A stretch of 64,000 nucleotides of DNA from Geosiphon pyriformis (lineage: Eukaryota > Glomeromycota > Glomeromycetes > Archaeosporales > Geosiphonaceae): positions 187,356 to 251,355 of the forward strand of contig JAAOMT010000480.1 in the NCBI GenBank assembly GCA_016748015.1, written 5' to 3'. This document shows positions 13,404 to 26,006 of the stretch, one piece after another. Position numbers and translations under genes: made by a program. The notes under the pieces are model-generated. The model made no database searches, was not told where the DNA came from, and saw only the letters and a program-made list of their open reading frames with translations. Position 1 is the first letter of the stretch, and each line of letters begins with the position of its first letter.

Positions 13404-14214
13404 TAAAAAAGTAAGGTTCTTCTACCACCTACATACATAAAACAAACGTGTTTTACAATAGGTGTGAATTATGTGCTTTCTACACATGACCAGCCACCCA
13501 AATTCACATTAAGACATCACTAAGCATTATATAATAAACTTATATATCTATACAAATTACATATCATGTGGTTTTATACAGTAAAAACATTAGAAAAAAC
13601 TTTGGAATTACAACAAACTAATATCAGACAAATGATTCAAAACCATACCATCAACACTATTAATATTCATAAAATTATTATTTACTATTTTTAACAAATT
13701 TAATTTTTGTATTTAGGTTTTAACTTTAGTATTAGCACTTAAATTCTTTTTTTGTGCACAATTAAAACAGAACATACAAATTTTACTATTTTAACAACAA
13801 CATTTTTGGCAGATATATAGAAAATAAAACTTTTAATTAAAGTTATATACAAATATTTAGCAATACTTAAATTATTTAAACATCTATATAATAACAAAAA
13901 TAAAAATTCTGTATAATTTTAAACTTACACAAAAATAAACTTAATTATTTAATTTAAATTAATCAAAATTCAATAACAATATGTTTTTTGATATTTGTAT
14001 TAATAGCATAATTAAACATATAATCTAAAAATCTTATATTTCTATATTTAATACTAATAATACTTAAATATTTAATATTATACTTTTTGTACTATTATTA
14101 ATAATTTGCTATATAATATTTTTATAATATAAGTATTTAAACTTATTAAATTAATACTAATATATTTTAATTTAAAATACAAATTAAAATATTAAGTTAA
14201 AGTTATATAATTTT
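13404..14214 (-). mobile_element. Decayed LINE 3' fragment
   Basis: Contains ACACATGACCAGCCACCC at 13483-13500, the reverse complement of the conserved LINE 3' terminal box (AGTGGCTGGTCACATGT) found at 14784-14800, 15876-15893 and 37220-37237. The rest is AT-rich and has no surviving frame; the extent to 14214 is inferred from A-rich plus-strand composition and the next insertion boundary. Confidence 0.6.
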
Positions 14215-14225
14215 AATTAATATTT

Positions 14226-14898
14226 GTTTGTACTATGATAAAGTAGAGATTTCTAATCATGTGTTTTCTTGTGTGGTTGATGATTCGGTTTGTCATCAGA
14301 TTCTGGAATTTGGTATGTTCTCTTGGAAGTCAGTTTCTGGGCTCTCTCTTCCTTTTTCAGTGGTGTTGCAGTTTATGTTGACCTGTGCTTCAGATTTGCT
14401 GGTTTTCTCGGCTCTTTACAAGGGTTTTGTTTTCAATAGATGGCTTCAAGAGGCTGTTGTTGTCTTCCATGATCCCAAGGTTGCTGGAGTTAAAATTACT
14501 GATTTTATGCACTCTTTATGCTCCAATTTTAGGAGTGATATTTGGTTGGTCTGTACAAAGCATCATGCTTTTATGGAAAAAAATGGCCTGATCCCAGCAG
14601 ACAGATCAATTCTCATCCCAGTTTTTGGTTCAGTTTCGAGGTTGTCTTCTGGTGTGGTCAAATTGCTTGGTGTTACTAAAGCTTTTGGCATCCTTTTTGG
14701 CTTTCGCAAGTCTTGTTCATTTTTTTCGGGTATTGATGACATGGTTTCTGTTAATATAATTGTGTAGTGTTGTCCTGACTGGCTCAAGTGGCTGGTCACA
14801 TGTGGTTAAGCACATGATTTATGCCTAGTTTAGATCATTTCATTGATGTATTGTTCTAGGTAGTGTTTGGACCTTGCTTATTAAATGTAATAAAAAAA
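14226..14898 (+). mobile_element. 5'-truncated LINE copy flanked by 11-bp target duplication
   Basis: Encodes the C-terminal end of LINE ORF2 (about 178 codons, MYYDKVEISNHVFSCVVDD through SFFSGIDDMVSVNIIV), then the conserved 3' terminal box and an A-rich tail (AATAAAAAAAAA). Identical 11-bp repeats AATTAATATTT lie at 14215-14225 and 14899-14909, exactly at the proposed ends. It is less decayed than neighbours, so relatively young. The segment CVVDDSVCHQILEF belongs to the Cys/His region near the ORF2 C terminus. Confidence 0.85.
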
Positions 14899-14909
14899 AA
14901 TTAATATTT

Positions 14910-15763
14910 TTTAATAATTTTTATTCAAAATTTTTTTAATATATCTAATTAGTTAAATTGTATAAAATAATATGCATTTTTTAAAATAATTAAACCAAAG
15001 TAACTTTGTAAAAAACACTTAAAATTTTTAATATCAAAAATCATTTATATTAACTAATCTATTAGTTAATTTATTATTAACTATATCAAAATAATTTTTT
15101 ATTATAATTTAATTTATATATAAATTTTTATTACAAATAATTTTATAATTTTATATTATTTTAATCAATATTTATTTTTAAAATTAGATTTGTTTTTTTT
15201 AGCTTAAATTTATATATTGTAATAATAATTTAATTATTTATATTAATAATATATTTTTTGTTAACAGAAACATATATTAAAGTCAATATAATAACAAAAA
15301 GTTTAATAAAAATTAAAAACATAATATTCTAAATTTTAACATTAATTTTATAATTTAAATTATTAAAATATGTAATAATACTATTAATTATTAAATTAAA
15401 ACTCAAAATTTTAATTGATTTTTTTTAAATATTTAACATAAAACCAAAAAATATAATATTATAATTTTAAATTTTTTAAATATATTAACTACATTAGCCA
15501 AAAAACAGTTTATAAAATTAGCAATTAACTTAACAAATAGCTTAAATAAGCTATTAAATCTTTAAATTAAAATGTGCCAATTTATAAATTTATAATAAAA
15601 TAATTTTTTTAAAAATTATTTATATTGAAAAAATTTATTATTATTACAATTTTATTTTTTAATTGTACTTAATTAAATATGTTTTTTATTTAATATTTAA
15701 TAAATACAATCTAATATTAATTTAATATACATAAACAAATTAAAATTTTATAATTAAATATAA
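14910..15763. other. AT-rich decayed sequence, no recognisable gene
   Basis: Extremely AT-rich, A-rich on the plus strand. It may continue the minus-strand LINE remnant of 13404-14214 (interrupted by the 14226-14898 insertion), but I could not align it convincingly. It was the target of the full-length LINE insertion. Confidence 0.5.
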
Positions 15764-15776
15764 TTTATGCTTATAT
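15764..15776. repeat. Left 13-bp target-site duplication of LINE 1
   Basis: TTTATGCTTATAT, identical to 22607-22619; flanking bases differ on both sides, which fixes the length at 13. Confidence 0.9.
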
Positions 15777-15908
15777 TTTTATTTTATTTTGGTTTAACGA
15801 GTGTAGTCCAATTGCTATCTAGAAAACATGTAATATATACACATTACAAAGCCAAATACAATTCATGTACTTATGACATGTGACCAGCCACTCAGGCCAG
15901 TCCAAACT

Positions 15909-17699
15909 ATACTACAAATTAGCCACCACTAATATTATACCCTTCATATCTGAAAAAATCTGACAACTAGTATGCAGACCAGAATACACTCCTTTGGCCT
16001 CATTTATACTAAGCAATCTAACAACTCCAACACTCAACCTATCCCTAATATTATTCACTAAATACAACATACTACCATTGGCAACTATTTGACCTGTTTT
16101 TTCTATAAACAATCAGTGGTTAGATCTTCTGCACCATATCACAGATCTGTGTAATGAGACCAGATCCCTGATGAAATCAATCATCATTGCACCAGCTACA
16201 ACAGAGCAACTAAGAGCATCCAAAGCCTCATAATACCAACCATTCAGCATAAAGCCTTTAGCCAACATGGAATAAAACCCAATATTATTCACACAAAAAG
16301 ATAGGTCCTGTATCATCATAAAAAAAGAGACAATGACATTAGGCAATGATGACCATCTTGCATAAAACCTGAACAAAATTTTATTGTAAACCAATGTATT
16401 AAAGGAGTACACAAAAAAATGTTCAAATGTGTTGACCATATCACAAAACAGATACTTGACACTAGAGTAAAAATCATAGTACATATGCTTACAGGCTACT
16501 ATAGACAAATGGCCATGCAATGACTTTATAAAATATGATCTCAAAGCTGCCAACTGATGGCTCATGTAGCCAGAAGCCATGTGACTATCAGAGTGCCAGA
16601 CTGCAAAAGTTCTCTTCCAATCCACTGAATTAACATTACAAATATTGCTGATTTTGGATTCAAACTCATTCTCCCAATTTGTTTGATATAATGTTCGAAA
16701 AAAGTCCCTAACATAATGTCAAATGTTACAAAATAACACCAGATTACCCAATTTTAAAAAAGCTTATTGACATAAGTAGGAAATGAAGCATCACACCAAC
16801 AGACATCTGAGGCGATCTCATCAGCACACTTGTTTCCTAGGATGCCAGAGTGGCCTTTGACTTTGAGCCATGACACAGCTAGTGACTTCCTCCTAATAAA
16901 GTTGACAATCTGCCTATGCTTCATTCATAAATTCTTCCTGAAATCTGGACAAACCAAAAGCAATTCATCTTCACAAGCAGAAAGAGCAGCATGACTATCA
17001 GAGTAAATAAAAACATTGTTACCTGAAGGGATACAAACAAATACAAGAGCAATGGTTTTGAGTTCTATTAAAATAGATGACATAATACCCTGAACTCTTG
17101 CACCAACACCAAGGCCAAACTTTGGGAAGAATGTAGTAGTCTTGGCAACAACAAAACAAGAACCAAAATGTTTCACAGAACTGTTTATGAACACATCAAA
17201 CAAAACCAGACCAGAATTCAAAAAAATAGTTTTAGTCTTACTGATTGTGTTGGTGACAACAGGATTCACTAGACAGTTAACAGATATATATGGTTTGATA
17301 TTAGCAGCTAGCAAACAAGCACCCAAAAAGCAAATGGCTGAGTCAAACCAAGCTGGAACAGGACCATATAGATCCAACTGCTTCCAACACTTAAAGCATT
17401 TCCAATTGAAGCACTCATTCTTTTTGTTTATCAGTTGATCTGCAAAAGTGACTTCATAATGCATCAGCAAACAGGCCACCCCAAAGAATACACTATTACT
17501 AAAAACTTCAGAAATCAGCATTTCAATGGAGTGACAAAAAGCTGTCAGTAGAATAGAAAAAGACAGTCCACAGAATGAAAAAATTCTCACTATTTCAGTT
17601 AAAAAATTATCTCTAGGATTGACCTGCAATCTGATAGAACAGCACAATAGATGAACAGATAACCAGCTGGCAACTTGCAAATCCAAACTCTAATGAATG
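15909..17699 (-). pseudogene. LINE 1 ORF2 RNase H and C-terminal region (broken)
   Basis: 17686-16925 encodes the linker and RNase H-like domain, with FGLGVGARVQGIMSSILIEL, KTIALVFVCIPSGNN and VFIYSDSHAALSACEDELLL; the following segment carries WLKVKGHSGILGNKCADEIA, an RNase H signature. 16113-16625 is the C-terminal part with FAVWHSDSHMASGYMSH and a Cys/His-poor decayed zinc region; 15912-16112 holds the last residues before the 3' untranslated end. Frames are interrupted by stops near 16925, 16650 and 16113. Confidence 0.8.
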
Positions 17700-19799
17700 A
17701 AAAGCCATCCCAAAATACCTGGAGCATTCACAAAATTAATAATAGAAGACAACTTACTTTCAGACTGTACCTGGGTGAATGTTTTAATGCCATAAAATGA
17801 GAGATGTGACAATGTAATTGTAAAAAAATCATGAGGAAGACGCGTCTTAATTTTTAAGCCCCTTCTAATAATAGCATCTCATCTAGAGCAAACAGCACTA
17901 AGAATGAAACTAAACTGAGTCCTATAGCTGATAATAGGTTGCAGGACTGACAACACCAAATAGCAAAATTGTTTATCAGATATAGCTTTGCACAAGACTA
18001 CATTTAAGAAAAAGTGCACATTTGAATGTGCCTTCAGCAAACTCAGCTTTAAAAGCCCTTCTGTTAATAAAAAAATGCCCAAATATTAATGAGATTTACC
18101 TCTTCTGGCCATAGCAATTGGTATGCCACTAATGGTCAAAGAAACATTCTTTACTCTTTGATTAAGAGAAATGGCAACAGTTTTCTCTGTGTTTATAGAA
18201 ATATCATTGAGAGCAAAAAACTCACTTGCAATGTCCAAAATACATTGAGTGGCAGCTTAACTACTGCTCACCCAGATTGTATCATTCACAAAAACCCCAG
18301 CAGCAAAGAAAGATATCATCTCAGTCTGTGATTTCACTTTGTCTGACTTAGCAATAAATCTTGAGTCAATCCTGTATTCACACAAGTGTTTTTGTTTTTT
18401 GATCTCACACAAAAGAGGATCATAAAAGATTTTCCAAAGAAATGGGAAAAACACTTTACCTTGATCAAGCCCATCTAACATCTTATAACTATCAGAGAGA
18501 CCAAAATCTGTCATAACTCTGTTGGTTCTGTTCAAATGGATATTTTCAAAAAACTTAATAAATCTGTTACACATTTTAATATGTCTTAAACTAGATCTCA
18601 GATGAAACCATCCCACAGAGTCATAAGCTTTCCACATATCTTGCAATACTAGCCAAAGTTCTCTACCCTTTTCCAAGGTGTCTTCTATAATTGACCCAAT
18701 AACAAACACAGGCAACTGAGTTGAAGTACCTTTTAAAACTGCGAAATTGTTACCTCTGAGGACATTAAATACACTGCAAGCCAAAAATATATGGTCAAAC
18801 AAAATTTTTGACAAAATTTTACAAGCAGTTTCTATTAAAGCAATTGGCTGTATATTAGTGAGACATTTTTCCCACTCATATGGTTTAGAGATCATAGAAA
18901 TCTAAGTGGTATTTTCACAAAGCTGGAATATCTTCATGCATGAAACAAGAATTCAGCAAGTCCAGAAAACAACCTAACACCAAATTATCACTATGCTTCC
19001 AAAGTTTATTTGAAACACCCAAGAGGCCAGCAGCTTTGCCATCTGGCAAATTTTTTACAACTGCGTATAATTCACCCAGCCTGATTTTATTCATCACACC
19101 AGAAAAAGCATTGTCAACCACATAGTCCAAAACAGCATATTAATAGAACCACAAATTAGGCACCAATTCAGGTACTTTACATTTCTTAATCCAATTAACC
19201 ATGATATTATTAACTTTGGTCTTTACTTCAGCCAGTTCCAAAATTAAGTCTCTATTCAAAACCAAGTGATCAAGAACAACTTTGCAAAAGAAATGCTCTA
19301 GAATACTACTGATCATATTATCCTTCCCTAAAACAAAGTCATCTATGCATTTACCAATTGTTCTGTTAATAGAAGCACTTTTAGTCAGCTCAGATTCGAC
19401 ATAATTAGCCTTACAATAATGTTTCTTAGCAACTGACAATTGTTTAAAAACCTCTACAGAATTGCTACATCCTTTAAGTAAACCAGAAATTTTGGAGGAT
19501 TCCATATCATTCAAAACTGACCAAATTTTAACAAGACAGACAAATTTTAAAGAATCACCCACACTCAGAGCTTTAACTATTTTGGCAATTAACAATTCAA
19601 GTCTATAGAATCTAAAAGAATGTTTATTCCTGGAATAGTCAAAGGTACTGTACCAATGTTTAGAAAAAATAGAGTTTGCTGACTTTGTTAATACCTTTTC
19701 CAAAATATCTCACATAGAGTTCAAGTCACCAAAATCCTTAGCAGTGGTAAAGTCATCACTCAAAAGCAACATCTCAGCAGCAGCATAATCATCAAAACA
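17700..19799 (-). pseudogene. LINE 1 ORF2 reverse transcriptase domain (broken)
   Basis: Non-LTR reverse transcriptase. Visible: thumb-proximal and finger region (19140-19703), VVKNLPDGKAAGLLGVSNKL at 18915-19130, then NIQPIALIETACKILSKIL, GSTQLP-type motif, ELWLVLQDMWKAYDSVGW (palm, catalytic Asp present), GLDQGKVFFPFLWKIFYDPL, and the active-site box VFVNDTIWV at about 18272-18295. The box is normally FVDD; here the first Asp is Asn. Continuing pieces include GIPIAMARRGKSH, YLGIFLLTEGLLKLSLLKAH and VLQPIISYRTQFSF. Several stops, mostly where Q or W is expected. Confidence 0.9.
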
Positions 19800-20586
19800 T
19801 TTCTATTTAGCAGCATTTGAGTCCTTAAAATTAAACTTCCAATGGTCTGTGTTTGCAAGCTTGCACAATGTATTTAACTGCTTGTCTAAAAGACCATCCA
19901 GTCTCACTGAGATTGACACAGCCAAGTAATCAGTATTAAAATGATCAGAAACTCCACCAATACATCCACCAAACATAGCTGACAAGAAATAATTACTCAC
20001 AAAAATAAAGTTGATAGTTTTCTTTACTCTTTTGAAATTGCATCATGTAGGAGACTTGAATATGGGACTTGTTGAAAGTACATTGTGCAATCCCAAATCC
20101 GAGCATTTTTTGAAACTTGCATTATGTCCAGCCCCATCCTCATTAAAATTACCACCGAGAAGAACATAAGAGCTAGAGCTAATTGCCAATGCAATAAGAG
20201 CATTGACAACAGAAGTCTACTCGAATCTTATACCAGCTGAAGCACCAACATACAGACCCAAAATCATAACAGAAGCTTTGCCAGCAAAAAGAAGATGAAC
20301 AGAAATGAGACGTCTAGAAACCTTTGAAATTTTACATACATGATGAGCAAGATCATTATTTAAAACAATTGCAACCTCTGACTCACAATGTCTAGAATTT
20401 ATTCCAGAGCTAAAAACTTTCAAACCAGAAAACCTATTTTTAATCCATGGTCCAATGTGACTTTTAAGCTTAGTCTTAGTAAAAACAGAAACTGAATTGC
20501 AAAAATCTTTATGTCATTTAATAGCATTGTCCTGTTTAGCTAAATTGTTCAAACTTCTGATATTATACATAGGAAATTTTCAGACC
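19800..20586 (-). pseudogene. LINE 1 ORF2 endonuclease domain (broken)
   Basis: Apurinic/apyrimidinic-type endonuclease that would nick target DNA for target-primed reverse transcription. Minus-strand pieces: NIRSLNNLAKQDNAIK, TKLKSHIGPWIKNRFSGLKV, GINSRHCESEVAIVLNNDL, RLISVHLLFAGKASVMILGL, then VLLGGNFNEDGAGHNASFKK and SDHFNTDYLAVSISV. The catalytic GDFNE motif is GNFNE (about 20130-20160), a GAT to AAT change. Stops occur near 20517, 20217 and 20024. The downstream piece at 19803-20000 retains the conserved SDHFNTDY block, equivalent to the SDH motif. Confidence 0.85.
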
Positions 20587-20596
20587 AAATTACTCA

Positions 20597-22531
20597 TTAA
20601 GAGATAATAAGAGCTAACAAACCCAAACCAAAACACAATTGATCCAACTTTTCCAAAACTGACTCAATTGACACTTCCAAAGCCACCAACTTAGATTCCA
20701 ATCCACCCACCTTGATAATTAAAACCTTAGAACTATTCGAGCTAAGGTTAGCAACTGTGTCCACAACAACTAAAAAAGGAAGGATGGAAGATATCAATGT
20801 ATTATTTAGAGCCATATTTGAATTCACAACAGAGTCCAAAGGCACTGAAACAATCAGAAGTAAGGCAGATGACTTGAATGCTAGAGGCATCAATTCCACA
20901 AAACTTAGCTTCTTCATAATGACAGCCATCTGATCTGCCAAAAGCTCTAAAAACCTTTCTAAGATCACTAAATAATCACTTAAGCCAGAGAAGACTGTAA
21001 AAGCAGAAGGAAGGATACCATTCAGACTTAAAAGTCCACAAAGAGAAAGACTAAGGCCAGACCCAAAGTGAGCACTACCAGAAGAATTAAAGAGAAAGAC
21101 CACTTGGGCCCAAGATTTGCCACCAAAAGCAGCAGAATGAGAGATTGGAACACATTTTTTCTCATACAATTTAGCAAGCTGAAAATGAAATTCCTCTGAA
21201 GCATCTTTTTTGTATGATTTCTTAGATAACAGCAGCATGATTGCATCTGGTGTATCACATTCAAGAGCTAAATGTCCAAAATACCCACACTTCTTATAAT
21301 AAACCAAATCTATTCTAGTCCAAGAGAGTTTAATCTCATTGAAGATAGGCTCTGTGTGAAAAGCAGATTCTAGATCATCATTAAAGGCAAAACCAACCAC
21401 TGCACAGTGAATTCTATTACCAGTTTCTATGGATTTGTTTATAATGCATGTTTTTCTACCAGCTCTTTTCAAAAGATTGTCCAAATTATGAGCAGTTGTT
21501 TTCACAAGTAAAGTAAACAGAAATGCTCTGAACTGATTCTTAGATGCCCAAGTCTCACAATCCTCTACTGCTTTGGCTATACACACAGAATCTTTACCAA
21601 TCAGGAATGACCACTTTGAGGCCAACAAATCAGCTTGGTCTAATTCAGCAAACTTTACTACAGTCTTTTGCCATATTCCAATTAATTGAATTTTGATTGA
21701 CTTAATTTCCCCAAATTCAGATATTGTGGTAACAATCATATTTTTAGGTGTATCTATGAGAATTTTCTTGATTATCACAGCTCAATCTGACCTTATTTCT
21801 TGTTTCTTAAGATTGCTGTTTATGTTGATCTCTTTTTCTTTGGCCAATAACATGGCCATTTTTATACTCTTTTCTGAAATAAAGGTAGATCGAATAATTT
21901 CTTCAAATTTTGAGGGGGTAATAGCCCCCTCAAAACCATTGACTAATGAAAAAAATTTTCTAATTAACTGAGTTTTTACAGTAGTCGATTTACCTTCCAC
22001 AGCTAAAAAATTAATATCCAAAGCAAATGATTTTTTAATTGTCACTTCCATAGAAGTTTTGATAATTTTTGGATCAATTCACTTCTTGTCAAAAGAAATA
22101 GGCAAGCAAAAAGAGAGCACAACTTCATCATTATTCATATAAAAGTTGGGAAAGCCAAGTAAAAAACCAAAAACAGTACCAATGTTGACTTGCTTTGCCT
22201 TGGGTGTGGTAATGGCTGAGCCCAAAAAAGACTCACCATCCATACCAGACATGTTAATATTCTCATTCTCACCAGAAAGACTTTCCACATCAGAATAAAC
22301 ACTATCATCAGATTCAGATCTGTTCAAGGATATATCTCTTTTATTACCAGAGTGTTTAACATTGCCAAGAACAACTTTCTTCTTCTGAGAAAAAGAACCA
22401 CCAGCAGGACCATAAAAAGCACTCTTAGGAGCTTTTTTCTTAGATGTGGTGCTACTAGCAGTAGTCTTTATATCTACGAAAAATGAGTTATTATTAGGTA
22501 AAGAAATATTGATATAAACTAAAAGAAACAA
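20597..22531 (-). pseudogene. LINE 1 ORF1 protein (zinc-knuckle, two in-frame stops)
   Basis: RNA-binding ORF1 protein in three consecutive pieces. 22079-22531 holds a Ser/Lys-rich N terminus (TTASSTTSKKKAPKSAF, VYSDVESLSGENE). After a TGA where Trp fits (KK-IDPKII), 21782-22051 holds MEVTIKKSFALDINFLAVEG. After a second TGA (RSD-AVIIKK), 20597-21778 continues with a region that may be an RRM-like fold (SEFGEIKSIKIQLIGIWQK). Its CCHC knuckle reads YYKKCGYFGHLALEC, so the first Cys appears replaced by Tyr (TGT to TAT). The C-terminal part is Ser/Leu-rich with a heptad-like segment (VGGLESKLVALEVSIESVL) that could be a coiled coil. Recognised as the ORF1 common in Glomeromycotina LINEs. Confidence 0.85.
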
Positions 22532-22606
22532 AAAAACTTCTTTTTACAGAAAATGTGCTTTTTGAGAATTTTTGGAGGTGAGAGAGAAAGAAGTTTTATA
22601 AAAAAT

Positions 22607-22619
22607 TTTATGCTTATAT
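22607..22619. repeat. Right 13-bp target-site duplication of LINE 1
   Basis: TTTATGCTTATAT, identical to 15764-15776, immediately beyond the LINE 5' end. Confidence 0.9.
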
Positions 22620-22677
22620 ATAACCAATTATTCAAATTAATTAAAATTATACTATGTATTTATATTATTATTATTAT

Positions 22678-23515
22678 TATTATAAGTAGATTTTTTGAAT
22701 AAGTTTTAAAAAATTTTATAACTTAATATTCAGATTTATTATAATATATTCTACAAGTTTTTTGAAAATTTTAAATTAGAATTTTTTGTTTAATAGACAA
22801 AAATTTCTTAATAATAATTAATTATTGATTTAATAAATTTTCAGCTTAGTAATCAGTTTATTTTAATATTTACACTTTTTTAATAAACAATTATAGTTTT
22901 TTAACTATATTATACTCTTTTCTAGTATTTTTTATTAAACAATCTTTGATATTATAATTTTAGTACTTTTTTTATAATTAATTAATAACTCAAAATAAAT
23001 ACAACTAATAAAATAATAAAATAATAATTAATATTTTATCAATAATTATAATTAAAAGCTATTGTTTCAATATTATTAAGTGGCTATTATAAATAATAAT
23101 AATATTATTATTATTATAATAATATAAGTTTTAATATGATAATCTTAAATTTATTAATTAATAAATAAAATAAAATTTTTTATTAAATAGTTTGTTTAAT
23201 TTATAATTGTTAATAAAAATAAAAATAACTAGATTAATCTTAAAGTAAGTTTGTTTTGTTGTTTTGTTTGAATAACTAATAAATAAATTGATGTTTTTTT
23301 GACTTTTACCATTCTATTATATATACATAAATTTTTATGATTTTTTGAGTTATTATTAAAATTTTTGAGATTTTTGAGATTTTTAACATTTTTATTAATA
23401 TTTTTAAAATTTCTAATATTTCTAATATTTTTACTGATATTTTTAAAATTTTTGATATTATGTGTTCTAATAATTTTTTATTTTGCTATTGATTATTTAT
23501 GCTATTATTATTTTT
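22678..23515 (-). repeat. 3' LTR of the old A-family element
   Basis: Starts TATTATAAGTAGATT (cf. TGTTACAGATGATT at 6183), contains the TTTAATAGACAAAAATT block shared with 6315-6335, the TACTATATATACATA-type box near 23320, and ends just before TTATTATTTTTTATG, the counterpart of the polypurine-tract side at 44002. The right end is approximate. Confidence 0.75.
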
Positions 23516-26006
23516 TATGTTTCTTTTTTAATATTGGGTTTTTGCAAAATTTCCTAAGTTTTTTTGAATAAATTCACTTTTTTTTTATTATGGTTTTGAA
23601 AACTTCTGTTTTTAATTGGTTTATTGTTATATCTTTTATTATTAAATATAATAATATTTTATTGTATTTATAGAAAATTATATATAGTTAGTAGATTGCT
23701 TTTAAATAAATTATTAAGTTGTTTTTTTTAATAAAATATTCTATTTGTTGTATTATTTTTTTTATTAAACATTTGTTTAAAACTATTAATATATAGTATT
23801 TAAATGTTTAATTATTGTCCTAAATAGTAATAACAATATGTTATTAAAAACTGTTTTTTTTTTAACTTTTCTGGTTTTTTTTTATTGGTTTTTTTGGTTA
23901 AATACTTGTTATTAAATTTTGAAAGTTTTTTTTACTTTTTTGACAAGTTTTTTTATATAATTATTTTTTTGTTTTTGAGTTTTACTATATAAAGTTTTTT
24001 TAGCTGTTTTGTTTTTTTAAGTATTTTTATAACAAATTTTTTGTTTGTTAATTGTTATTTCTATGTCTAAGTTTTTAGTCTTTAATATTTGAAATAATTG
24101 TTGTGTTATTGTGTGTATTTTATCTGTTATTTTTATTTTTTATTTTGTTTATTACATATTTTAATTATATTTATAACAATTTTTGGTTTTGTAATATATT
24201 AGTTTTAATAATAATAATTGGTTTTAAATCTTGTAAAATTTTATCTGGTTTAATCAATATTTTTTGTGTTTTTAATTGTAATGTATTAAAACTTGCTAAT
24301 ATTTTATTATGATAAAACTTTAATTAATTCTTATATATTATTTTGGTTAAAATTTTGTTTTCTAAACTTAGTCTATATAATTTATTTCTAATTATTTTTT
24401 TAATATAAAATAGTTTATCTTATTTTGGATTAAATTTTTTATTTTATTGTTTTTTTGTTTTTATATAATATAAAAATATTTTATTTTTAATTTTAAATTC
24501 AACTAATTTGTTTTATAATTAACTATAATATTTTTTTTGTTTTTTTTGTAATTTTTGAATATGGTTAGCTGTTTTTTTTCTTTTGTTTTTTAAAATTTTT
24601 ATGTTTATTTTAACAGTATTATTTAAAATATGTTTTTTGTTATTAATTTTATTAAATATATCACAATTTTTTTTTTATTAATAATATTGTTATTTTATTA
24701 TATACTAATTTTAATAATATTGCTTAAACAGTATTTTGCTTTATTGTTTAATAAACAAATTATATTAATAATATAAATATATCCTATTTTTTTTGGTTTT
24801 TTTGATTAATTTTGGCTAATGTTTTACAAATTATTTTATTGGATTTTTTAATTAAGCCATTTATCAATAGATAATATAATGATAACAATAATTTTTAATT
24901 TCAAATAGCTTAATTTTGCTAATGTTTTATTTACAAAATAGATTTCTTAATTAGATAATAGCTTTTTTAGATATTTATATTAACATATTAAATTTTAATA
25001 AACAATTCAATTACTAATTTTTTATTAGTTTTTTATATGGCTCTAATTTTGGTTATTTAATAAAATAATTTATAATAACAACAATATATTAATTGCTTTT
25101 AATTATTAATAATAATAGTTTTATTAAGTCAATTCTAAGCTTATTAAATAATTGTCCAACTTTAATTAGTCTTAATAACTTGTTTGGTTTTATTTCTTTT
25201 TTTTTGATAAGTATTATAATTTTGTATATATTATCTTATATTTAAGTATATTGTTAACTAATAATATAATTACTTAGTTTTTTTTAATGTTAATTTCTAA
25301 TTAAAATATTTTGCTATTAAGTTTAAATATATATTAAATAATATTGTTTTTTTTTCTTGTTCTTTTATTACTTTTAATAAACTGTTTGGGTTTTGTTAAT
25401 TTTTTTGATATAATATATTTTGGTAATTAATATAATGTTTAGTTTGTTGATAAATTTTATTTTGTTTATTTTAAAATAATTTCTTGTTAAATTGTTTAAT
25501 AATAATATAGTATGTTATTTGTTAATAATTTTTATTATTTATTTTGTTATTGTTTTTGTTTTTATAGTTGTTTTATTTATAACAAACTATTAATATTTTT
25601 ATTTTTTATTTTTTTATAATGTATTTTATATTTAAAGAGTAAAAATATAGTTTTTTATTTAGCAGTTCTGTTATTAGCTAGTTTTTTTTTGGCTAATAAT
25701 ATCAATTTTTTATGATTAATATAAACATTAAACTTTTAGGATAAATATTTTTTCTATTTAATTACAGTTTAATAGATTGCCAAGTGTTTTAGTATTAAAA
25801 TTTTATAGTTTTTTTCTGTTGAACTTAAACTTTTATTAATATATATTATTAAATAATCTTTTTTATTAGATTTTTTTTGTACTAATACTGCTTTTAGTGC
25901 TAATTTAAAGACATTAATGGCAATTATAAACCTTTTATTATGATTTAAATATATTAGAACTGAAATTTATATAAGTTTTTATCTTACTATCTTAAAAGCT
26001 TATTGT

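Larger units (their letters stand above)
15777..22606 (-). mobile_element. Full-length LINE (copy 1), minus strand
   Basis: A 6830-bp non-LTR retrotransposon with both ends defined by a 13-bp target-site duplication. Order on the minus strand: short leader, ORF1 with a zinc knuckle, ORF2 with apurinic-type endonuclease, reverse transcriptase, RNase H and a Cys/His C-terminal region, then a conserved 3' terminal box (15876-15893) and an A-rich 3' end (AACCAAAATAAAATAAAAA). Numerous in-frame stops and a few frame changes disable it. Stops are mostly TGA or TAA where W or Q is expected. Copies or fragments occur at 9010-9290, 13404-14214, 14226-14898 and 30616-37340. Confidence 0.95.

Noticed and set aside
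14563-14799. Minus-strand ORF of 78 codons
   Set aside because: Antisense shadow of the LINE ORF2 C terminus.
23365-24312. Hydrophobic ORFs (23365-23571 and 24103-24312) resembling small membrane proteins
   Set aside because: They lie in T-rich decayed LTR and integrase sequence, where T-rich codons give Phe, Leu and Ile by composition.
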